Below are positions 1 through 11,640 of a stretch of 64,000 nucleotides of DNA, piece by piece. The position numbers and the translations under genes are program-made. The stretch covers positions 372,001-436,000 of the forward strand of contig JANCIK010000001.1 of assembly GCA_028532985.1 (NCBI GenBank), in the 5' to 3' direction. The notes under the pieces are model-generated. The model saw only the letters and a list, made by a program, of their open reading frames with translations. It did no database searches and was not told the DNA's origin. The stretch's first letter is position 1. Every line of letters starts with the position of its first letter. The DNA comes from Stropharia rugosoannulata (Eukaryota; Basidiomycota; Agaricomycetes; Agaricales; Strophariaceae).

Positions 1-1
1 C

Positions 2-505
2 AAAGGCGCCCTTTTTATTCCCGCCCCTCGCCCTCTCGTGGTCCCCACGACAAATACCATTCCCTTCCCCTCACCCCCGGTTGTGGCACCCTCGCCACCT
101 TCAGTGCGAACTGGTAAGGCCGAGAGCATTGCCCCCGCTGTCGACACCACCCATACACCACCCATGTCGACGCCGGATGTGTGCACTGCGCTCCCTGCGC
201 TGGCAGAAGGCCCCCCGCCCGCCAGCGCTGAAGTCTCCCCGCCGCACAGGCAGGTGCTCGAGGCGCGTGCAGGACCGCGGCGCATCCTCAGGATCCCGCG
301 GTTCACCGCCAGGCTCTTCGCAGCACGCAGGGTCCCCGCGCCCGCCACCGCAACGCCCCCTCCCTCCATCTCCCCCGCCTGCACGTCCAATGGACCAGTT
401 TCTGCCCCTGTGTCTTCTCCTGTGGGCAGTCGCTCCGCCAGGATCAGCGCCGCATTCCGCAACATCGCAAGACGGCTTCGCCGCTCGCGGCCTGGTTCTG
501 GGTAA
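2..505 (+). CDS. C-terminal end of a proline-rich protein (5' partial)
   Basis: The frame is open from the second base of the window to a TAA at 505, giving at least 167 residues, so this looks like the last exon of a gene that starts upstream. The product is rich in Pro, Ala and Ser with a basic tail (RILRIPRF, then RNIARRLRRSRPGSG). No domain is recognised. The opposite strand also has a GC-driven open frame of similar length, so coding on the plus strand is a judgement based on the uninterrupted run from the window edge. It could also be an unconserved GC-rich open frame. Confidence 0.35.
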   Translation, partial: KGALFIPAPRPLVVPTTNTIPFPSPPVVAPSPPSVRTGKAESIAPAVDTTHTPPMSTPDVCTALPALAEGPPPASAEVSPPHRQVLEARAGPRRILRIPRFTARLFAARRVPAPATATPPPSISPACTSNGPVSAPVSSPVGSRSARISAAFRNIARRLRRSRPGSG

Positions 506-1213
506 GCAGGATGTTACCCCCTGTCCCTTGCATGCTCCCCCGCCCCCTCTCATGCCCCTCGCCGGCTCTCTGGCGACGTCTCGGCCAACAGGCCATATTT
601 TATATTTTATTTATCTTTTTCTTTCTCTGTTGGACATTTCGTTGCTTGGCGCGCCCGCGTTTGTAGATAGATGCTCGGGTGTGGCCGCGGACATTGGACT
701 ATGCGACCTGGACGCTCTATGGACAGTAGTGTAGTTTTATATAGTACTTCCGTTGCAATACGATTTGTTCTACCATGCTCCTATATCATTAACCGAACGG
801 GAGTCCCACGGAAAACAGGTCAGCGACTGCTTACTTCTGAAAGCTTCAAGTTTTTTGATTTGTCAACTGGTCTCTAGAGTGTATGATAAGTCAAGGAATT
901 ATTTTAGGATCAAGGGGCAGAGTCAATGTCATAAATGTCATATTACGAGTTGTTCTATGTTTGCCATTGGCCACGATACATGATGTCCGGAACAACATGA
1001 TCAGAACCTTTTCACGAGGCAAATCAGAAGTGAGAAGTGCAATGGTGTCCGTGGGTATCGTCGAACCGAGACAGACATGGAACATCCAATCAAAGCCAAG
1101 CGGCTACTGACTGTATAGTATACAAAGTCAATCCCACCTTGAAAGCTCCCAAGGTCATCCTTCTTCCATTACCTTCAACTACGCATTCGGGAAGCAGTCG
1201 CTCACCGATTTGA
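506..1213. other. Intergenic, no gene seen
   Basis: Short overlapping frames on both strands, none with splice-consistent continuation or a recognisable product. It holds the 3' flank of the proline-rich frame and the promoter side of the DUF6534 gene. Confidence 0.5.
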
Positions 1214-2703
1214 ATGGACTCACTGGCAGACGATGTATCCATTGCCAACCTGTAAGCACTTTCTGGTTTGAGCTCGTGCTATATGCTGATTCTTACAACT
1301 TATAGGACAGGACCTCCCGTTCGTTGTCTCTCCAAACTATCACTGCAGTACGCGAACTTAAAAGACGTGCAGCTCATTAGCCTAATCCTGAACTGGGGAC
1401 TCTTCGGAGCGTTATCCATCCAAGTCTGTACGTATTTTTAGTCACGGCGATAATCGGTCCATAAGTACATCAGTGCTTACCTCTTTTGAACCTTTTCAGA
1501 CCTATACTATCAACTGTTTCCCAACGAACCCTTGCGCATACGCATTCTAGTATACACTATATATGTGCTTGAAGCCGTTCAGACTATCCTATTGACCAAT
1601 GCGGTCTGGAGGTGGTTGGTCACTGGGTTTGGTAACGTCGAGAAACTTAACCTCGTTGGTACAGACCTATGGATATCCGTCTGCGTGGTTGGAGGCTTGG
1701 GTAAGTTTTGGGACTTGACTTCGAACTTGACAATACTGACTATTCTATCTGCTATCACGAAGTCGCCTTCCTGGTACAGTTATTCTATGCTTACAGAATC
1801 AGGCGGTTTACAGAAAACTCGTATATTTCCTATACCATTGTTGCTGTAAAGTCTTTTTCTGCAACATTGCATGAGCCCCGTCTGACGTGTGTGGCAGGTG
1901 TCTATTTGCTCGCTTATTGGCGCTCTTGGCACTGGCGTCGTTGTTGCACAAGAAGGTTCATTTAGTGGCTTATTTGGCCGGAAGACTCTTGCATTTGTGC
2001 TCATCGGGGTACGAGTCCATACGCAAATTATCTTCATTAGAACACTCAGCGTACTCCCAATATCATATTTTAGCTCTGGTCCGGCGGTGGGTCAACTTGT
2101 GACGTCATGATTGCTGTTTCAATGTGCTACTACGTGCGTATTTTTTTTTAAAATTATCCATCCTACCGTTTCGCCCGGTACTTACTATGCGCTATTTATA
2201 AAGCTCCGTAAAGGAGTTAAAGGAGTCCCATTCTCAAATACAAGGCGCCTTGTATCTAAACTGGTACGGTTGACGATAGAGACGGGGACGTTGACCGGTA
2301 TGTCATTTACGGCAACATCCCATACTGCTCAGATGCTGAGGAGGTCTGTCTGGTAGCATCGCTCTCCGTTGCAACTCTTTGTCTATTTTATATTCGTTCC
2401 TCAAAATTGGACTACGAGGCACCGCTCTCGGCTACTGCTAAGCTTTACTCAACGACGCTGCTGGCCGTCCTGAACAGCAGAACGAATCTAACCGCGCCAC
2501 GGGACAACATGATATCGTGGGACTGCCCTGATCCAGAAGCAAACACGCATGGAGAGTGTGGAGAAAATAACAGTCCACAAAATGCTATCAATAACAATTC
2601 AAACCCTCATTCGGTACGCGTCAGCAACAAAACAGATAGTCTGAAATTTAACAGGACGTACGATACGACAATTACTGAAGTTAATGCTGGGAGATCAGGG
2701 TAG
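1214..2703 (+). CDS. DUF6534-type seven-helix membrane protein
   Basis: Eight exons (1214-1251, 1306-1427, 1500-1700, 1763-1845, 1898-2008, 2074-2133, 2204-2297, 2357-2703) sum to 352 codons, 351 aa. The spliced protein has repeated hydrophobic helices (VYTIYVLEAVQTILLTNAV; LFYAYRIRRF; AFVLIGLWSGGG) and the family signature CDVMIAVSMCYYL, followed by RLVRLTIETGTLTA and KLYSTTLLAVLNSR. This order (helices, C-D-x-x-I-A, I-E-T-G-x-L-T, L-Y-S-x-x-L-L-A-x-L-N-x-R) is what I know of DUF6534 proteins of mushrooms, which are uncharacterised multi-pass proteins of probable plasma-membrane location. The roughly 90-residue tail after LNSR is polar and Asn-rich, probably cytoplasmic. Function is unknown; a receptor role is only an inference from topology. 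Confidence 0.85.
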
Positions 2704-3158
2704 AAATAGTAGCAAGGCCATGGGGGACTACATACCAGTGGCAATGTACTGTATATACCTATGTTTTAGACGGAACTTTGACGGTATGCAGCTATAAATA
2801 GAACAAGAAAATTATTTTAAGTCATTGACTCCGGCGACAATGAGTACACATCGGCTATATATGTCGTTCTCCTTTATTCTAAAGCTTTATAAAGCAATTA
2901 AGCGCAAACAAGGACTTTACATGGAAACTTTGTAACTTGAGAGACGCACTATGATTAATGAGAAATGTTGTTTCCGTATATGGGGGAAAGAAAATCGAAA
3001 GACCTTGTATACGGACTCTGACAGGCAGTGTAGATATAAAGCCGAATTAAAGCTGTTATCGTACTATTATAGTCTCCATCTTGTCTAATCCCAGTAGTTA
3101 AAAGCCAGGGCTTATAGGAATCGACACTTAAACTCATATATCTTACCTTTCCCCAATC
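2704..3158. other. Intergenic, AT-rich
   Basis: AT-rich spacer between the DUF6534 gene and the first NACHT gene. No gene is seen. Confidence 0.5.
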
Positions 3159-4854
3159 ATGGCGTCTAACGCATCACTTGTCCCTAACGATAGCTTAATC
3201 GGCGGCCCTCGTACTCACAGGTGTTATAGCTATACAGGTGAGCTTGGAATATAGAGCCTATGGTACTCTATGCTGCTCTAAACACTTTCAAATGCTCAGA
3301 TGGCTATAGTCACCTAATGGCACATGTCGCTACCAAGGCTTACGATTGGGATCTGAAAGCATGCTACCGGGGAACTCGTGACAATGTACTTGATGAAGTC
3401 TTCGAGTGGATATTGGCTGCACCAGCTACACGGAAATCTCGAATTCTCTGGCTCAGCGGCGAATTTGGAGTAGGCAAGTCAGCCATCATCAGGTCAATTA
3501 TCAAGCGCTGCCACAGCGAGGAAATTCATATGGCTAGCTTCGTCTTCCGCAAGGAAGACTACACCCGAAACAAGCTCAAACATGTGGTGCCAACTCTTGT
3601 TTTTCAAGTTGTACAGACAATCCGAGACTTAAAGGAACCAGTGATCGCTCGAATTGATTGCAATAGTCTTATATTCCAAGAGGGTTTCAAAACACAGCTG
3701 GATTACCTCCTAAGCGATACCCTTCACGAAGCAACGGATCAAATGATCACTATGCCACCTCTTTTACTCATATTTGACGGCATAAATGAATGCTTAAAAA
3801 CTTCTGATCAGGCCAGGTTTATAGAAGGAGTCAACACTTTTGTGTGCGCTACAAACTATCCCGTCATTGCCATCTTTTCCAGTCTACCAGCGAGCCATAT
3901 CACTACGTCTTTCAACAAAGTGAAGCCCAAATCCTTTCTTCAGCACATTTCTCTAGACAGTCCCCTTTACGACACAGAAAAAGCTATCCGTCTTTTTGCT
4001 CAGGGAAGTCTCAATGACATTGCGCAAAACCACCCACAATTTGCCAATCGTGTCAATAATAATTGGCCCCCACCCGACTACGCGGACAAGCTCGCTCGTA
4101 AATCATATAGGAATTTTATCTTCGCGTCCGCAATAATCGCTTTTATCTCCATTCCCAATTCAAATCCGGAAATAGCCCTTGGGGCTGTTTTAGAAGGACG
4201 CGAACCAGTTGGATATTTTGAAGATCTTATCTGGTTAGACTGTATCTTCTACGCATTCCTCAAAACTCGGTACAATTTGGATAATTGCCTTCTTATCCTT
4301 GCCTGCCTTGTTCATGCTCCAAGTGTCTTTCCAACGACTACGCTCCTCTGCAGCTATTTTGATAAGGATGTACATGCCGACATCAGCGAGCTCAGATTGG
4401 TTCTTGGAATTAATCAGGAAGACGGAGGAGTGGGGTTTAGATTCTCAAACTTTGCGGCTTTTTTGAAAGATCCCAGGCGCTCAAAGGAATACTGCGTAGC
4501 TTCTCCAAAGGTCAAGACAGATCTATGTCGCATATGGTTCTATCATGCACGGAAAAGAACTGATCGCAGTGAGTACATCTTCAGTAGTCATCATGCATCA
4601 GGCCGGGACTAACTTCAACGCTAGTAGACTGGAATTACGGCTCAACATTGCGACATTTTCTAAAAGGTGCCAATCCGTCAGAGAGACTACGACGTGCCAT
4701 AAACGAGTTCGATCCATCGGCTAGACTCAGCTCTGAGGAAGAGGCAGATTACCTTATGCTTGTGAAAAGATTGGTAGGTGTTAACGCACAGAGTTTTCAT
4801 TCTACCTGACCATAGAATATAGAAATTCAAAAAACTTCAGCGAACATCATTTAG
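3159..4854 (+). CDS. Short NACHT (nwd2-like STAND) NTPase protein
   Basis: Exons 3159-3237, 3300-4568, 4628-4773 and 4816-4854 join to 511 codons (510 aa). After a short N-terminus comes the usual fungal nwd2 lead-in (HVATKAYD ... GTRDNVLDEVFEWI), then Walker A GEFGVGKS at about residues 80-87 and a Walker B-like LLLIFDGINEC at about 181-191, so the NACHT core is present. There is no WD40, ankyrin or TPR array: the protein stops about 60 residues after the last large exon. Fungal STAND proteins of this type are linked to non-self recognition and programmed cell death as a class; the role of this one is unknown. The last tiny exon is the least certain part; reading through its donor gives a stop within about 12 codons. 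The next NACHT gene downstream is a paralogue in the same orientation. Confidence 0.75.
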
Positions 4855-6727
4855 GAAGAAGTTTAAGACCATATTCAAGTACTATTAAACTGGATTGGAG
4901 GTGCTTAATACTATCTCTGAAGAGCGTGATAAAGTTGCAGAGATCCTGCCCAAAGGGGTACGCAGCTGGTCTTTTAATTATGTCGATTATGCACAATTAT
5001 TTAATTAACCACACAAATATTGCCTCACTACGTTGCGGCTTAGGCGTGGATATCAAAGTCGAACGTCTCGTTATTAATCCGTCATACTTACCAAAAAAAT
5101 CTAGTAACCCATGTTGTAAAGTGGATTGAAAGTGGATGTAAATACAACATCAAAGCGCCGTTCGACGATCCGCTATAGCGCGCGGTATACAAGCGCAGAT
5201 CGAGCTCTCTAACCATTTAAAAATGAGTAAGACAACCTTCTTCAAATGTTTAGGGTGGTCTTATTCCCATCAGATGTAGTCCTATAGAGTAGAGTTATCA
5301 GCACCACAGCAACGTCGTCGATCTGGCCATTCATACCCTTCACTTCAGCCATTACCGACATAGTCTACACTCGCTTCAGATGAGAGGCCATTATTGAACA
5401 GTCAGTCTATGGTAACATTTCGCTAATGCCAATCGGTTTTCGTCTTGCGCATTCAACATCTCTCCTGATACTTCATGGACGGACTCGGAGACCATTATGT
5501 GTACTCGGGGCGTCTACACCTCTCAGTTCCCTGAGCGCATACAAGCGCACTGGGGCATTCCCCAAACACACAATTCACGTGTACACTGGACATGCGTGAT
5601 GGTGCGTGATATGCGTGCTGCATGCCGGGTTTCCCACAGTGGTCGCAGCTCGCAGCTGCGGCGCTGCGGCCAACTTCGAACGTCCCTAATATCAGATTTC
5701 GTGGCACGGCTGGAAGGAAGAAGGGCAGATAAATCTATAAATAGAATAAGTGTTGCGTTGCTACTACAATATGCTGCGCGCGCGGTGCTCATACTCATGG
5801 ATATGATACTCTGGCCAGCAATGCCAAAAATTTCCATTTCACCTCGATGCTGCCTTCATGCTGTTGGAATTCTAGACGCATCAGGCGTGCTTTGCGAGCG
5901 TACGCAATGAGTACTTTCTAGGTTTCTTCCATTCATTACCCAATTATTGAGTTATTGTCCATTTAATCTATTTTTGTTACTTACTTACCTGTCACTCACT
6001 TTTGTTCTGTAAACGTTCTAGCTATTATTCTATTATTACTTCACAGTATTTAGTAGGCCATCGATGTACTTTTCCCGCATCCGTTTGCCTCTTGAGCTCA
6101 CCGAGGCCAAACGTGAATTCACATATTCCTCTCTCATGTGTTGATCACGAAGTGCTACGCTTATTTTAACACATGCCTCTCCACGCTCAGCTCAGCATAT
6201 ATATATGAGAGAGAGAATCATCAATTTTTCTGATGAATGTAGTTATGAACTTGGAAGCCTTCTTCCATATACATAAACAGAAGGCTTCCCATGAATGTTA
6301 TCATCAACGATCATTAATCTGTCTTAAAAGACCACAGCCTCAAGCATCGCAATATTAAGGAAGTTCAAAGTTGGCCGCAGCGCCACAGCAGCTGAGGCGC
6401 TGCGATATCTCTTAGTCAGCTAAATAGAATTCTACTTTGGTGTAGTCAGCTGTGTTCTACTCTGAACGAAGTTCCTATTTATCAGATTCGAGAAGTGAAA
6501 TGTGTGAACATTCCAAGGCTTTATCCATGGACGTAAAATAACCCCCAATAGCAAATAAGAGTTGATGACTATTCGGGAAATGCGGGTGAGCTTCTGTAGG
6601 AGAGAAGCACATGGCAGTAAGCTCTTATCCGCTTCATATAACTGGTTGGCTTCGCAGTAGACGGGGATAATGTAAGTCTCAGCATCTTACCTGGCTTGCT
6701 CCTTGGGTGTATTAAACACAAAAAGAC
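4855..6727. other. Intergenic, no gene seen
   Basis: Nearly 1.9 kb without a supportable gene. It contains a short TA/GA simple repeat near 6198-6217 and a small inverted repeat near 6250-6290 (arms GGAAGCCTTC / AAGGCTTCC). A GC-rich open stretch at 5497-5910 has no recognisable product. Confidence 0.5.
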
Positions 6728-8763
6728 ATGGACACCAGTATTACACCAACTCGGACAGGAGCGGAGCAAGGGTCCTCATTTTTTGCCAGGGCCGTGAATA
6801 CGGTAATAAATGGTGGCACATTTGTTGGCATTACACAAATCGAAAACGGTGATGTAGCCCTACTTGTAGTACCAGTTTCTGACAAGCAATGCTCATGCTG
6901 AGTTTTACTTCAGAGGTTCATTTCAGATCACTCCAAAGGATGGTGGCATGTACGGCATTCCACAATTCGTCCCAACGCGTTGACCCGCCGCGCTGCCACG
7001 AGAACACCCGAAAGGCAGTTCTAGAGGAGATGATACAATGGATTTGCCCAGTGAAGGGTGAAGAAAACACCACAATCTCCTGGTTACATGGCGCGGCTGG
7101 CGCTGGAAAATCCGCAATAGCCCAGACTCTGGCAGAGCTATGTATCTCTCTAGGCATTCCAGTGGCTAGCTTTTTCTTTTCGCGCTCAGATTCAACCAGA
7201 GCAATACTCGATCCTTTGATAGCTACGCTAGCCTATCAAATAATCCTACTTTTTCCAGACACTAAAGACACCATTTGTCGAGCAATCGAACATGACCCCT
7301 TAATCTTCCAACAATCTTTGGAAACTCAGTTCGAAGCTCTTATCGGAAAACCTCTTCGCATATGTCAACCAGAACATCCTATCCTTCTAATTATTGATGG
7401 AGTAGATGAATGCCGAGGACCACAGAATCAAGCTCACATGATCAACGCTATGGCTAAAGCGGTGTCTTCCATGAGCTCTCATGTCCTCATACTGTTCTCC
7501 AGTCGCCCAGAAATGCATCTACAGGCTGCGTTTAGAGTACTTGCAGCAAAGAGGGGACTCGATCTTTTCCCCCTCGATGATGATTACCAACCAGAAGCAG
7601 ACATTCGCCTTTTCTTAAACGATAAATTTTCTGAAATCCGACAAATGCATCCTTTTAGCTCCTTTCTGAGCCAAAACTGGCCCTCCCAACACCATATTGA
7701 GCAGCTCGTGGCAAAAGCGTCTGGCCAGTTTATTTATGCAGCTGTCGCAGTTCAATTCATCTCGTTTCCATACGCAAGTCCCATGCAGCAGCTGGAAATA
7801 GTATGTGGAATAAAACCGGCCGGACTCCCTACTCCCTTTGCTGAACTGGACGCACTCTATCGATACATAATGTCGTGTGTACTGGATAAACATCTAGTAA
7901 TGCGTTTACTTGCATTTATGCTTTTCCTCAAGTCGACATACATCCCAGTCATATCTTATTACTGCGCTATTAGCGCGGTGGATCTTTACGCCGCATTCTC
8001 TGGCCTAGCATCTGTCATTACCTGCCGAGGCAAAGAAATCCGGTTTCTTCATGCATCACTGCAGGACTTTTTTCTTGATTCGAAACGTTCCCATGAGTTC
8101 TACATAGACTCTTCGGTTTGGAGCACAGAACTCTGCAAAATATTCTTCGAAAATGCACAGTTGGGTCGCTACAAAGGTGCGTTCAGATCTGCATATGTTT
8201 TATATATCAATGGGCCCGGCATCTTGACTTCGTGTTCTGTACAGAGTGCATGAATATGAACCTCTCTGTCCTTCTTAGGCAAGCCTGTGGAAGTGATGTT
8301 GACCTGAAAATCAGAGTCGCAGCCTTTCATCCAACCCAGATCCCCTCCGCATATCCTGCATTTTACATTGACTATCTGAAATCATTAAAACTGCTTGTAA
8401 GCGCTCCGTTTTACAGAAGTTAGCTTTATGCAAAAATAACGTGCGGTTAAGGATTTTCAGGACGACGGACATCTCTACCGGAATCAGTTCCAGATGAGTT
8501 TGCGGTACCTACAAAGTGTAGATCCAGACCAGGCAATCTGTCTGAGCTGTTTAGAAGATTACGAAGAAGTCATGCTGTCGCTGGAAAGCGAGAAATCTCA
8601 ACAGGAAAACCAGTCAGCCAATGCGATAACTTTGTGGGGCAGATTACGCAAGGTCTTCGATCTACCCCCTGACGAGGTGCCTAGCAGGGACTTGTCACCA
8701 AATCTCCTATGCTATTCAGTTGAAAGGGGTGATCTTTTTGGGGAGGTCTTCCGAATAAAATAG
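6728..8763 (+). CDS. NACHT (nwd2-like STAND) NTPase protein
   Basis: Exons 6728-6848, 6914-8176, 8245-8396 and 8461-8763 give 613 codons (612 aa). The N-terminus contains the Gly-rich lead VINGGTFVGI, then RMVACTAFHNSSQRVDPP and CHENTRKAVLEEMIQWI, the canonical approach to a fungal NACHT domain. Walker A is GAAGAGKS (about 100-107) and Walker B LLIIDGVDEC (about 197-207). The C-terminal third has weak helices (FHPTQIPSAYPAFYIDYLKSLKLL; LSCLEDYEEVMLSLESEKSQ) but no repeat array. The first intron was chosen because it restores both the frame and the Gly-rich lead; other donors in that exon give stops. Both the Walker A and Walker B motifs are intact, so NTP binding is plausible. It is a tandem paralogue of the NACHT gene at 3159-4854. 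Confidence 0.8.
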
Positions 8764-8955
8764 TTTACCTTTGTAATATGTAAGACAGTGAACATCGTCT
8801 ACTTTGAGCAAAGCTTCCGCATCCGAGTATCGTTGGCGAATCACATACTGTATTATCGCCGAATAGAAGCGTCCAATGGAGTGTGTAGACAAACACATGA
8901 GGTCGTCTTGACCCATACAAACACTAGAATGTATAAATATCGCGAGCGCAGTGCA

Positions 8956-9789
8956 TTAAGACTTTTCCGCCTTCTTCAGTGGAGTGTTGAAAGGTGTTGT
9001 TGATACACTCGACGGCGTGTCGTCGGTATTTTCTACAGGTGCAGAATCCAGGCCTGTTGGAGAAGAGAATCTTGATTGAGAACGACCCAGGGAAGCGGCT
9101 GTTCAGACTCACCCCATGTCTCCTTCACTACGCGCTCGCCTACGACTATAACCCTCCTACATGCCATCTGCCATACTCCAACGCTGACGGAGCCTATACA
9201 ACAAAAGATGAGATAGGCACGTTACTTGGGGTATAAATCTTACCTGCAGGCGCAAATGGCAGAGCCAGCCACCAGCCGAGAGGTCCCAACCAGCCCTGCG
9301 GCAGGTAGAACACGGCAGAGCGACGATACCACCATCCAACAGCGAATTGCAGCCCCGTGGTCAGTATCCATAATGCAGCGTTGAATTTCATCGCAAAACC
9401 CGACTTCGCAGAAGATATCTCCGTATCTGTCGCCTATGAGCAACCGAGACATGTGAACGAGGATGTAACGCACTAAGCTTTTCGAGGTCAGCCAAGCCCT
9501 TGTCCACGCTCCTTCGTAGTTTCGCCCATTTAGCAAACTGGTCTTGGGCACTCGTCTTCATAAGTTCCGCCTTGTTCGTTAATATCTCGCTTTTCAGCGT
9601 GCGCTGTCGCGCTGCAAGCGGCGAGCGAGTGATGCGTAGATATCCAGTGTACGCCTAGAGACTCATTCAGTGCCTAATATATGTAAGAAGGAATAAATGC
9701 CTCACAAAATCAAGCAAGACCGTCTTCCCTATCCATGTTACAAGCTGGCCAACGAAGACGAGAAGGAATATCGTAAGAAGGAGAGACAT
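8956..9789 (-). CDS. GET1: Get1, ER receptor subunit for tail-anchored protein insertion
   Basis: Five minus-strand exons (9789-9706, 9654-9474, 9426-9244, 9193-9113, 9053-8956) sum to 209 codons, 208 aa, the usual Get1 length. The order of signatures fits the family throughout: N-terminal membrane helix MSLLLTIF...VTWIGK, then [16 protein letters not shown], the charged coiled-coil [60 protein letters not shown], and [20 protein letters not shown]. Known role: Get1 with Get2 forms the ER membrane receptor that takes tail-anchored proteins from Get3. The coiled-coil is the Get3-binding segment in characterised homologues. The last about 30 residues are polar. Every intron is GT-AG and all phases close. 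No exon is long enough to stand out as an open frame by itself. Confidence 0.93.
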
Positions 9790-10186
9790 TGCCAGCAATC
9801 TCCGCTCGCTATATTAGCACGTCAAGCAAGGCCGAGTAAGTGCAGTGCTATGTCTGCAACTCGCACTAGAGTGGTGGTCAAAAGCGAAACGGATTGCCAG
9901 CGGTGAACACGACGCCGCAACGACGCCGAGCAGCGAGCATGTGTATCGGCACGTGATGTGGCTGTACATCTGTGGACCCCTGTGGATCGAGTCAATCGAA
10001 ATTGAAAAACGCAAGAAAAACGAATCAATATGAGTTGCAGTCTGATATTTAATGACATTACATTCGAGTCTTGACTATTCATATTCAAAAATGCAGTAAG
10101 TATGATGATTCATATGCCTAAAATATACTACTAGACATTGTAATATTGACATCTTCCAAGACTTCTATGTGTGTGCTACACGAGGC
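9790..10186. other. Intergenic between Get1 and FunK1 remnant
   Basis: Promoter side of GET1 and 3' side of the kinase remnant; nothing else recognised. Confidence 0.5.
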
Positions 10187-11262
10187 TCACACGGATCTCA
10201 AACGTTTGGTTGACGTCCCTTCCTCTGTCTCCTCGGAATAACAGGACCGTTTATTCAAAGAGCGCAGGGCTTCAGTAGCTGATGGCTGATCTAGCGACTC
10301 TTCTTCCAGAGCCTGAATTGCGTGTTGGACCGCATCAATGATAAGGTTGTAAGTCTCTTCCGCCTGAAATTCTTCCACCTCCTTGAATCCACACGGGTGA
10401 TAGCATTCGCAAAAGAGGCCGAATAGTGTGTTCAGAAGTATTTGAACAGGCCCTTGGTCGAAATAATCGGTGATCGGGAGGAAACTACGCATTCCCCAGC
10501 CTGGATAATACATCCAGCACCTTTGATTTAGAGCTGTCTCTCCCCAGATATCGACCCAGCGTACCAGCGCAGTGGGGAGAGTTGTGCAACGATTTCCTGG
10601 ACCTGAATAAATTGAACACACCCAGGATAGAACATAGAAGAACGACTCGAGGTCATCCATGAAGCTATGGTTTCTCTCCTTCGTCATGTATTCTCCAAAG
10701 TCCATGAATACGCGCAAGGATTGAAAGGCTCGAGCTCCCTGTGTTGTATAAATTTGTTAGTCTCTACTTTAAATAATATTTTCAAATTGTACTCACGATT
10801 GGGTAAGGCTCTCTCACTGAATAGTTGCGTTGAATAGCATGATCCAGGATTATATCATCTCGGCTCTGTCGTACGGCATTTTTTCCCCCACCCAATGTAG
10901 TACTGACACTCAAGGCACTTCGAAGGTGGGTCCGTTCTCTGTGTAAGATATTATACCCTGGGCGAGTGAAGATTGAGAACGTGATGGAGACAGAAAGAGA
11001 CCAGTGAGTAGTACATACAAGATATAGATCCACGAAATGCCTCTAAGAGTTCTCTCTCTGATTCGCATTCGTCCAAAGATTTCCCGTGGTATCCGAGAAC
11101 ATGACTGAGCTGCAAGTTTGCTTTTGCGAAAGGCTTGGGCAAAGCGTTGCTCGGAAGGTTCGTGTTCTCGGAAGAATGGCTTTCACAATCGGGTACTAGG
11201 TCTTGCTTTGGTGAATCCGAGTCAGTGGCCTTGGAGTCCATTCGAGAGACTTTAACCTTCAT
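10187..11262 (-). pseudogene. FunK1-type kinase, C-lobe copy with degenerate catalytic loop
   Basis: Exons 11262-11019, 10957-10797 and 10738-10187 give an open 318-aa product. The C-terminal part is clearly a fungal FunK1 kinase: GARAFQSLRVFMDFG, then FMDDLESFFYVLSWVCSIY, where the conserved D-D-L-E-S-F-F is intact, followed by a basic tail ending EEGTSTKRLRSV. The N-terminal part reaches ERELLEAFRGS, but the stretch that should hold the catalytic loop reads NILHRERTHLRSALSV, so HRD is HRE and the Asn and DFD elements are missing. It is open but unlikely to be an active kinase; it may be a pseudokinase or a decaying gene. It lies head-to-tail behind a second fragment that retains the part lost here. 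Confidence 0.6.
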
Positions 11263-11640
11263 TATAATTTCGGAAGTTCGAGTAGATAGATGAGGTAAGA
11301 CAGCTCAAGCTACGAGGTTGTTTTCAAAGCTAAAAAAAAAAAGGGGGGGGAGGGGGGGCTTGGTATGTGTCCTCCCACTGAGAAAATGTGGCTTCATTAA
11401 CAATGAGCGACAAAAACGCACGGTGCACATATCACGGTTGTGCTTACCTTTTATACAGCTACACCGCAGCGTCAACTACTGTGTGATATGTCAAAAGTGG
11501 TTAACAAGTTGGGGGCTGTTGGAGGGTTCAACTTCAATTTTTATTAGCGCCGTATGTACATGTGACTTTGTTTAAGCGTCGAAGTCGAATTGTGATGATC
11601 AGCCTCGCGTAACGCTCAAGATCTGGATAAGCTACTGTAA
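11263..11640. other. Spacer between the two FunK1 fragments, with A/G tract
   Basis: Contains a poly-A then poly-G run near 11331-11358 (plus strand). No gene is seen. Confidence 0.5.

Noticed and set aside
9240..9551. Minus-strand 103-residue frame
   Set aside because: It reads through a GET1 intron and then out of phase; the spliced Get1 model explains the sequence.
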